Below, piece by piece: positions 1-5,256 of a stretch of 6,014 bases of DNA. Position numbers and translations under genes: made by a program. Positions within the stretch are counted from its first letter, which is position 1. Every line of letters starts with the position of its first letter. This DNA comes from an uncultured Lachnobacterium sp. (lineage in GTDB: Bacteria > Bacillota > Clostridia > Lachnospirales > Lachnospiraceae). A model generated the notes under the pieces. The model was not told the origin of the DNA and made no database searches. It was given only the letters and a program-made list of their open reading frames with translations. The stretch is from the NCBI GenBank assembly GCA_900552085.1, contig URYB01000167.1, positions 1 to 6,014 on the forward strand, read 5' to 3'.

Positions 1-47
1 ACGAGATTTTCACGTGACTGGAGTTCAGACGTGTGCTCTTCCGATCT
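1..47 (+). other. Illumina P7 index primer/adapter remnant (not genomic)
   Basis: Bases 1-7 (ACGAGAT) are the 3' end of the Illumina P7 flow-cell sequence. Bases 8-13 (TTTCAC) sit where a six-base index belongs; its reverse complement, GTGAAA, is from memory index 19 of common six-base sets. Bases 14-47 match the read-2 sequencing primer site, from GTGACTGGAGTTCAG to GCTCTTCCGATCT. The three parts are in library order and point into the insert, so genomic sequence starts at base 48. The sequence encodes nothing biological and marks the true end of the assembled contig. The match is read directly and is too long to be chance. Confidence 0.98.
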
Positions 48-1216
48 TAGACAGCATTCGCCATACGGCTGGCTGCAAAACGTTTCCAGATCAGCTGATA
101 CAGGCGGAACTGGTCACGGCTTAACGACTCTTTGATTTCTGAAGGAATCCGGTTAATATCGGTAGGTCGGATTGCCTCGTGCGCATCCTGAATCTTGGCA
201 TTGGATTTCTTTCCGGTCTCTCCTGCTGAGACATAGGAATCTCCGTAAGTTTCCTCAACAAAAGTTCTCGCTGCTGCATCTGCTTCTTCGGAAATGCGGA
301 CAGAATCGGTACGCAGATATGTAATAATACCTACCGTACCCTGTCCTTTAATATCCACACCTTCGTATAACTGCTGTGCAATTCGCATGGTCTTCGAAAT
401 CGGGAAATTCAATGCTTTCGAAGCTTCCTGCTGCAATGTACTTGTTGTAAACGGGAGTGGTGCCTTCTTTGTACGCTCTCCCTTTTTAATATCGGTAACG
501 TTAAAGTCTTTGTCTTTGATTTCTTCTAAGACTGCGTCCATCTGTTCCTTGGAAGTAATCTCGATCTTCTCGCCGTTTTTGTCCATCAGCTTTGCGACAA
601 TCGGTTTCTTTTCTCCTTCTGGAAGAAGACTTGCCTCCAGTGACCAGTACTCCTCCGGAATAAATGCATTAATTTCCTCTTCACGGTCACATACGATACG
701 AAGTGCTACCGACTGTACACGTCCGGCACTCAAACCTCTTTTTACTTTTGCCCAGAGAAGCGGGCTAATCCGGTAACCTACCATGCGGTCAAGCATTCGT
801 CGTGCCTGCTGCGCATCCACCAGATCCATATCGATTTCTCTTGGATTTTTCAGAGATGTCTTGACTGCACTTTTTGTAATCTCATTGAAACTGATACGGC
901 TCACATCTTTGTCATCCAGCTTCAAAGCCTTTGTAAGATGCCAGGAAATTGCTTCTCCTTCACGGTCCGGGTCAGTTGCGAGATATATTTTATCTGCTTT
1001 TTTCACTTCTTTGCGTAATTTTGCAAGAATCTCGCCTTTTCCACGGATTGTGATATATTTTGGTTCAAAATCATTTTCCGGACTAAAACCGAGCTGACTC
1101 TTTGGTAAATCACGGACATGGCCATTTGAGGCCATTACTTCATAATTTTTTCCAAGAAATTTTTTAATTGTTTTTACTTTTGCAGGTGACTCTACGATTA
1201 CCAGATACTTTGCCAT
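48..1216 (-). CDS. topA: DNA topoisomerase I (type IA), N-terminal part, truncated by contig end
   Basis: Type IA topoisomerase I relaxes negatively supercoiled DNA by nicking one strand through a 5'-phosphotyrosine link. The 389 visible residues begin with the TOPRIM domain (about 3-115), with Glu9 in VESPAK, Lys13 and the metal-binding DPDREGE at 82-88. The catalytic domain follows, with AQQARRMLDRMVGYRISP (135-152), GLSAGRVQSVALR (161-173) and the active-site Tyr300 and Arg302 in ITYLRTDS. AHEAIRPTD is at 345-353. The ATG at 1216 is supported by AAAGGAG (1226-1232), 9 nt upstream. Family members run to roughly 690 residues or more, so the last part of the core and the C-terminal zinc or basic region are missing. 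The apparent TAA stop (47-49) takes its last base from the adapter; the genomic codon is TA-, probably Tyr, so this is an assembly break and not a short protein. The gene lies 24 nt after dprA, a common Firmicutes arrangement. Confidence 0.97.
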
Positions 1217-1240
1217 CAGAATATGCTCCTTTATGCTAGA

Positions 1241-2317
1241 TCAATTATTTTTTATATAATAATTTGGGATATTTTCTTTGATAAATCCTTTATTTTCCAG
1301 TCTTTCCAGAATATCCAAAAGCTGGCTTAATGTATAAGGACTCCGTTCAACCATTGTTCCAACCCCCAACGGATGAAAATCGAATAAACTATACACCAAC
1401 GATTCGTCTTTTTCAAGCAGATTTTTTTTAAAGTCCATTTGTTCCATGCAAAAAGCACCGTCTAATTCCATTGTTTTCAGGAAATCATCAATATTATGTA
1501 ACACACCTGCGCCCTGTTGAATCAGGCTGTTGCATCCCTGACTCAGTTCATCGGTAATCCTTCCTGGCAACGCATAAACTTCCCTTCCCTGTTCCATCGC
1601 ATAATCTGCAGTAATCAGGGAACCACTTTTTAATCGCGCCTCTATGACGACCGTATAATCTGCAAGTCCTGCAATGATGCGGTTTCTCTGTGGAAAATAA
1701 GCCGGAAGCGGAGGTGTATGTAACGCATATTCTGAAAGAATTCCTCCACACGTTGTAATTTTTTCATATAATCGCTGGTTTGACTTTGGATAACACACAT
1801 CCACCCCACAGCCAAGCACCGCATAAGTGTCGCCTTTGCCATCCAACGCCCCATAATGACTGTCCGTATCAATGCCAAGTGCCATTCCACTGATCACATC
1901 CACGTTTGCTTCTGCCAGTCTCCTTGCAAGTTTTCCTGCAACCTGACTTCCATATGCACTTCTTCCACGCGCCCCGACAATGGCAACTCTCTTCCGTTTT
2001 TCATCCGGGAGTTTTCCCACGTAATACAGTGCATATGGTGCATGCGCAATGGTTTTAAGTTTCCCCGGATAGGCATCATCTTCCCATGACACAAATCCTG
2101 CGCCACTCTCCATCAGTTCCTGCCACTTCTGTTCTAAATTCCATTTTTTTCTGCTTAAAACAATCGATTGCGCATCTTTTTGCGACAACCCGGTCATTTT
2201 TTCTATCGCCCGGTCACTGAGCATATACAATTCCTCTGCACAGCTGCAGTTTCTATATATAAATTCATACTTCGAGGGTGTCATTCCCGGAATATTCGCT
2301 AACCAGTATCGGTACAT
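1241..2317 (-). CDS. dprA: DNA-processing protein DprA (DprA/Smf family)
   Basis: DprA binds incoming single-stranded DNA in the cytoplasm, protects it and loads RecA during natural transformation; it is also kept in bacteria not known to be competent. From the ATG at 2317 the protein has 358 residues. An N-terminal helix-hairpin-helix-like part (about 1-60) precedes the Rossmann-like DprA domain (about 75-285). Its signatures are VAIVGARGRSAYG (111-123), SGMALGIDTDSHYGAL (143-158), GCGVDVCYP (169-177), FPQRNRIIAGL (208-218) and the SGSLITADYAMEQGR stretch (231-245). A C-terminal winged-helix-like domain (about 305-356) completes the usual layout and length. The ATG is preferred over the GTG three bases upstream (2320), because GGAGG (2324-2328) lies 6 nt from ATG but only 3 nt from GTG. 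The TGA stop of comM overlaps this ATG by one base (TGATG), so the two genes are probably translationally coupled. Confidence 0.96.
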   Translation of the reverse strand: MYRYWLANIPGMTPSKYEFIYRNCSCAEELYMLSDRAIEKMTGLSQKDAQSIVLSRKKWNLEQKWQELMESGAGFVSWEDDAYPGKLKTIAHAPYALYYVGKLPDEKRKRVAIVGARGRSAYGSQVAGKLARRLAEANVDVISGMALGIDTDSHYGALDGKGDTYAVLGCGVDVCYPKSNQRLYEKITTCGGILSEYALHTPPLPAYFPQRNRIIAGLADYTVVIEARLKSGSLITADYAMEQGREVYALPGRITDELSQGCNSLIQQGAGVLHNIDDFLKTMELDGAFCMEQMDFKKNLLEKDESLVYSLFDFHPLGVGTMVERSPYTLSQLLDILERLENKGFIKENIPNYYIKNN

Positions 2318-3843
2318 CACACACCTCCCCAGAATTTTTCGTCAATACTGCGATAACAGACCGCTTCCTGAAGATCTGTGATCCCTATGGTGCCCGCCTC
2401 TCGCATATCTGCAATCGTCCGTGCTATCCGTAAAATTTTATGATAGGTCCGTGCTGTCAACGACATTTTCGCATATATTTTTTCCATATACAGTTTCTCT
2501 TCTTTTCCCAGTGGACAGAATTCCGAAAGCCGCGATGCCGGGATCCTGCTGTTATGATGAAACTTCTCCTGCGCAAACCGTTGCATCTGTATCTGATGAC
2601 AGGCATATACTCTTTTCTGTATCTGTGCAGAACTCTCATTTTTTCCCTTTTCCATCAATTCCGCAAAGCTGACCATTGGTGCCTCCACGCACAAATCCAT
2701 CCGATCGATCAAAGGCTGGGAAATTTTATCGAAATGTCTTTTTAATGAGGCCTGCGTACAGCGGCATTTCTGCATATTCGGATAATATCCACAGTTGCAG
2801 GGATTCATCGATGCCAGCAGTAGAAAATCTGCCGGATAACAAATGTTTCCACGTGCCCGTGTAATTCGGATTTCCTGTTCTGCCAATGGCTGGCGTAAAA
2901 TTTCGATTGTCGTCTTATCAAACTCTGTCAGCTCGTCCAGAAAAAGCACCCCATTATGTGCCAGTGAAATTTCTCCGGGTTTCGGGAAAAGGCCGCCACC
3001 GGCGAGTCCTGCCTTCGTAATGGTATGATGTGGATTACGAAATGGACGCTTTTCAATCAACGTCTGGCTATTGGAAAGTAAACCACAGATACTGTAAATC
3101 TTTGAAACTTCCAATTGCTCATCCTTTTCCAGCGGGGGCAGAATCGTTGCCATCCGTTCCGAGATCATGGTTTTTCCGGACCCCGGCGGACCAACCATCA
3201 GCATATTATGCATGCCACTTGCCGCAATCTCTGCTGCACGTTTTAAAAAGTTCTGTCCATTTACTTCTGCAAAATCAACTTCGGATATTTTTTGTTGCTT
3301 ATCAGACAACGAAATTTTCAGGTCCTCATATTCCATTGTCTGCAAAAAACGGATGACATCCATAAGTTTGTCAAACCCAAGCACTTCTGCATGTTCCACC
3401 AGTTTTCCTTCTGCATGATTTGCCGCCGGAACAACAAAATGACTATATCCCGCTTTCTGACCATCCGAAACGATCGGCAAGACACCACTCACGCCCAAAA
3501 GCTGTCCATTCAGATTTAATTCTCCAGTAAACATCATACTTTTCGTATGTTCCACTGGAATTTCGCCCATCGCGACCAACAGAGCGATAGCAATCGGAAG
3601 ATCAAACCCTGTCCCGCTTTTTCTTATATTTGCCGGTGACAGATTGATTGTAATTCTTTTCGCTGGCAGACATAATCCGCAATTGTGCAAAGCTGTCCGC
3701 ACCCGCTCCCTTGCTTCCTTTACCTCCGAAGAAAGATAACCGACCATATCAAAAGCCGGCATTCCTGTACTGATATCTACTTCCACCTTCACCGGAACCG
3801 CCTCTATTCCGCTGAGCATGGATGTCATGACCGTACTATACAT
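2317..3843 (-). CDS. comM: YifB/ComM family Mg-chelatase-like AAA+ ATPase
   Basis: ComM is a cytoplasmic AAA+ ATPase. In Gram-negative transformable bacteria it is a hexameric helicase that promotes branch migration during integration of transforming DNA; the role in Clostridia is inferred. From the ATG at 3843 it has 508 residues, the usual family length. An N-terminal Lon-protease-like ChlI domain (about 15-140, with VKEARERVRTAL at 41-52 and the conserved NLSPANIRKSGTGFDLP stretch at 67-83) is followed by the AAA+ core. The core carries Walker A GPPGSGKT (218-225), the RNPHHT loop (269-274), Walker B GVLFLDEL (298-305) and a probable arginine-finger region LIDRMD (378-383). Cys349, 351, 360 and 362 form the family's small cysteine cluster. 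The C-terminal chelatase-like domain spans about 410-503. The frame is open to an ATG at 3906, but that start lies inside the sigK terminator hairpin, whereas 3843 has GAGGTG just upstream. Confidence 0.95.
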   Translation of the reverse strand: MYSTVMTSMLSGIEAVPVKVEVDISTGMPAFDMVGYLSSEVKEARERVRTALHNCGLCLPAKRITINLSPANIRKSGTGFDLPIAIALLVAMGEIPVEHTKSMMFTGELNLNGQLLGVSGVLPIVSDGQKAGYSHFVVPAANHAEGKLVEHAEVLGFDKLMDVIRFLQTMEYEDLKISLSDKQQKISEVDFAEVNGQNFLKRAAEIAASGMHNMLMVGPPGSGKTMISERMATILPPLEKDEQLEVSKIYSICGLLSNSQTLIEKRPFRNPHHTITKAGLAGGGLFPKPGEISLAHNGVLFLDELTEFDKTTIEILRQPLAEQEIRITRARGNICYPADFLLLASMNPCNCGYYPNMQKCRCTQASLKRHFDKISQPLIDRMDLCVEAPMVSFAELMEKGKNESSAQIQKRVYACHQIQMQRFAQEKFHHNSRIPASRLSEFCPLGKEEKLYMEKIYAKMSLTARTYHKILRIARTIADMREAGTIGITDLQEAVCYRSIDEKFWGGV

Positions 3844-3846
3844 ATA

Positions 3847-3852
3847 CACCTC
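3847..3852 (-). promoter_or_regulatory. comM ribosome binding site (decides the start)
   Basis: GAGGTG on the minus strand lies three bases before the ATG at 3841-3843. The GG core is at a normal distance if aligned with AGGAGGTG. It favours the 508-residue comM over the 529-residue reading that starts at 3906. Confidence 0.7.
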
Positions 3853-3872
3853 TATTCCAACATGGGAAAAGC

Positions 3873-3886
3873 GCATAGATCTATGC
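3873..3886. promoter_or_regulatory. 14-bp perfect palindrome in the comM leader, candidate operator
   Basis: GCATAGATCTATGC reads the same on both strands. It sits between the sigK terminator and the comM ribosome binding site, about 30 bases before the comM start, where a repressor dimer or promoter-proximal regulator could bind. It matches no operator I recognise. About 0.4 perfect 14-bp palindromes are expected by chance in 6 kb, so only its position makes it notable. Confidence 0.3.
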
Positions 3887-3889
3887 ATG

Positions 3890-3929
3890 AAAAAAGATGA
3901 ATTCATATTACCATAAAATTCATCTTTTT
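3890..3929 (-). terminator. Hairpin terminator downstream of sigK, possibly bidirectional
   Basis: Arms 3891-3903 (AAAAAGATGAATT) and 3917-3929 (AATTCATCTTTTT) are perfect reverse complements around a 13-base loop. On the minus strand the GATGAATT/AATTCATC core is followed by a run of six T, and the matching A run precedes it, so it could also stop plus-strand transcription. The stem has only two G-C pairs and a long loop, which makes it weak. Its place, 17 bases after the sigK stop codon (which ends at 3947) and before the comM leader, fits a terminator separating sigK from the comM operon. Confidence 0.6.
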
Positions 3930-3946
3930 ACACCTGTTATTTTCAT

Positions 3947-4570
3947 TTATTCACAAATTATTTTTTTCAGCTTATACAACGCCTTCTTTTCAATACGTGA
4001 AACATATGATCTGGATATGCCAAGTTCCTTTGCAATCTCCCGCTGCGTCATTTCTTTTGCTCCATCCATGCCATAACGTTTTTTTACAATATACAATTCC
4101 CGTTTCGTCAAAACGCGTTTCATATTCTGATTTATTTTAATAAGCTGTTCCTTCTTTTCTACGTCATCCACCACATTGCGATCATGAAATTCCAATACAT
4201 CCAAAAGCTGAATCTGATTTCCCTCTTTATCTACTCCGATCGGTTCAAACAAAGACACTTCTCCTCTGGACTTTCTCTTATTGCGAAAATACATCAGCAT
4301 TTCGTTGTCAATGCACCGGATCGCATAAGTGGCAAACCGGCTTCCATAATCGTGTTTAAAACTGTTTACGGCTTTCAGCAGGCCAATCGTTCCAATGGAT
4401 ATAAGATCCTCCGTATCTTCCTCTGAACTCACGTATTTTTTTGCCACATGGGCAACAAGGCGCATATTGTGTAAAATCAGTTCTTCCTTCGCCATCCGAT
4501 CCCCGTTTTTCAGGCGGTTCAGGCAGTCAGCTTCCTCCTCCGGTGACAGTGGAATCAAAAATGTTTTCAC
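3947..4570 (-). CDS. sigK: RNA polymerase sporulation sigma factor SigK
   Basis: SigK directs late mother-cell transcription during sporulation (spore coat, cortex, mother-cell lysis). The 207 residues contain sigma-70 region 2 (about 27-100, with LILHNMRLVAHVAKK, DTEDLISIGTIGLLKAVNSF and the region 2.3/2.4 stretch RFATYAIRCIDNEMLMYFRN) and region 4 (about 140-205, with the helix-turn-helix TQREIAKELGISRSYVSRIE). The linker EPIGVDKEGNQIQLLDVL (109-126) and the region 4 wording resemble Bacillus SigK more than SigE, SigF or SigG. The GTG start at 4570 has AAGGTG four bases upstream and an in-frame TAA directly before it. The protein therefore begins at FLIPLSPEEE, equivalent to just after the Bacillus pro-sequence, and lacks the roughly 20-residue hydrophobic leader. 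The reading frame is intact, with no skin-type insertion. A sporulation-type promoter lies upstream. A diverged SigE-like paralogue is the main alternative. Confidence 0.92.
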   Translation of the reverse strand: MKTFLIPLSPEEEADCLNRLKNGDRMAKEELILHNMRLVAHVAKKYVSSEEDTEDLISIGTIGLLKAVNSFKHDYGSRFATYAIRCIDNEMLMYFRNKRKSRGEVSLFEPIGVDKEGNQIQLLDVLEFHDRNVVDDVEKKEQLIKINQNMKRVLTKRELYIVKKRYGMDGAKEMTQREIAKELGISRSYVSRIEKKALYKLKKIICE

Positions 4571-4574
4571 TTAG

Positions 4575-4580
4575 CACCTT
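4575..4580 (-). promoter_or_regulatory. sigK ribosome binding site, supports a GTG start
   Basis: AAGGTG on the minus strand is separated by CTAA from the GTG at 4568-4570. The TAA in that spacer is in frame with sigK and ends any upstream reading. The next in-frame ATG is at codon 25, inside region 2, so GTG is the only plausible start. Confidence 0.75.
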
Positions 4581-4598
4581 TTTTCATCGCTTTCTAAC

Positions 4599-4626
4599 AT
4601 TGTATGTTGCTGATTGCGATTACGTG
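4599..4626 (-). promoter_or_regulatory. Candidate SigE/SigK-type promoter of sigK
   Basis: The minus strand carries CATACAAT (4606 down to 4599), a full match to the SigE -10 consensus CATACAHT known from Bacillus and a near match to the SigK -10 (CATAnnnTA, last base differing). A CAC (4626-4624) starts 17 bases further upstream, close to the short SigK -35 (AC). No good SigE -35 is visible. Transcription would start near 4592, giving a leader of about 20 bases that contains the ribosome binding site. It lies downstream of the preceding gene's terminator, as expected for a sigK promoter. The assignment is by consensus reading only. Confidence 0.55.
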
Positions 4627-4636
4627 CCTTTCCCAT

Positions 4637-4671
4637 AAAAAACGTACAAGGCATTGCTACTGCAATGCCCT
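4637..4671 (-). terminator. Hairpin terminator overlapping the end of the DUF5662 gene
   Basis: On the minus strand AGGGCATTGC (4671-4662) pairs with GCAATGCCTT (4657-4648) around the loop AGTA. This is a 10-bp stem with one G-U pair; the inner 8 bp are perfect. Five bases (GTACG) then separate it from six T (4642-4637). The gap before the T run is longer than ideal, but the short GC-containing stem, tetraloop and position between two transcription units fit an intrinsic terminator. The left arm is the last codons of the upstream gene, and its TAG stop begins in the loop. Confidence 0.7.
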
Positions 4672-5256
4672 GGTCCTTTTTTCCAGCTCCTCTTTTTCAT
4701 AAGGAACTTTTCCTTTTAACAGCTCATATTTCACAAAAGAAAATGTCTCTTTTTCGCCTTTTACAGCCAGCATGATAAGCAGATAATACAAAAGAGCTTC
4801 CGTATCTTCGTGTATCAGATAATGCCCTCTTCCCTTCTCAAAATACTCGAGAGGGCTACGATCCGTGTATTTTTCCTTCTGATAATTTTTTGATGCGCTG
4901 ATACGATCGATAAACATTTCTGCCACATAGCGGATGGGCATTTTCATCCCCGTCATACCACCATGCTCTTTTCCCTGATCCTTTTCCACAGCGTAATCAA
5001 TCCAGTATTCCATATGATGCTTGTTTCTCCCCTTATGATGCAGCCAGGCAGAAGAATATCCCTTATCTTCTCTCTCCGCATTATTCGGGCTCATATACCC
5101 TTTATAATACTTACATCCTACCAGAAATTCCGTAGGCGAATACTTTGACAGATCATGCAACAGTCCCTGCCGGTACAATCCTACCTTAAAGCATCCCACC
5201 AACACCAGATTTTTATGTTTTGTGATCGTGCAAAAATGCTTCCATGCCTTTATCAT
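4657..5256 (-). CDS. DUF5662 family protein, function unknown, HD-like metal-binding motifs
   Basis: I recognise this as the DUF5662 family (some database entries call members 'catalase', without visible support). No function is established. The 199 residues look soluble, with no signal peptide or clear membrane segment. Conserved-looking clusters are GLLHDLSKYSPTEF (31-44, His34-Asp35), AWLHHKGRNKHHMEYW (70-85, His73, His74, His80, His81), MTGMKMPIRYVAEMFIDR (101-118, Asp118) and YTDRSPLEYF (130-139). The His-Asp, His and late Asp order resembles HD-domain metal phosphohydrolases; that role is inference. The ATG at 5256 overlaps the glgX stop by 4 nt (ATGA). Only a weak GAAG lies at short distance and a better AGGAAGG is 13 bases away, which suggests translational coupling to glgX. 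The gene ends inside a terminator hairpin. A second view is that it is a small carbohydrate- or nucleotide-linked hydrolase, but nothing here decides that. Confidence 0.85.
   Translation of the reverse strand: MIKAWKHFCTITKHKNLVLVGCFKVGLYRQGLLHDLSKYSPTEFLVGCKYYKGYMSPNNAEREDKGYSSAWLHHKGRNKHHMEYWIDYAVEKDQGKEHGGMTGMKMPIRYVAEMFIDRISASKNYQKEKYTDRSPLEYFEKGRGHYLIHEDTEALLYYLLIMLAVKGEKETFSFVKYELLKGKVPYEKEELEKRTRALQ

Noticed and set aside
294..1097. Two plus-strand open frames opposite topA (294-776 and 783-1097)
   Set aside because: They are antisense to a well-supported topA with clear catalytic motifs, have no recognisable domains and no good ribosome binding site.
1244..1275. A/T-rich stretch at the dprA 3' end as a terminator
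   Set aside because: It encodes the dprA C-terminus, forms no clear stem, and topA follows at 24 nt with its own ribosome binding site.
1548..2106. Short minus-strand frames inside dprA in other frames
   Set aside because: dprA is complete and uninterrupted in its own frame, so these are not frameshifted remnants.
2161..2170. Palindrome CAATCGATTG
   Set aside because: A 10-bp palindrome inside dprA coding sequence is expected by chance several times in 6 kb and has no regulatory position.
2421..3519. Several plus-strand and alternative-frame short open frames across comM
   Set aside because: Shadows of comM; low-complexity Ser/Pro/Phe-rich translations typical of antisense frames and no family resemblance.
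4571..4656. Possible small gene or structured RNA between DUF5662 and sigK
   Set aside because: The 86 bases are accounted for by the terminator tail, a promoter and the sigK ribosome binding site; no open frame or riboswitch-like fold is visible.
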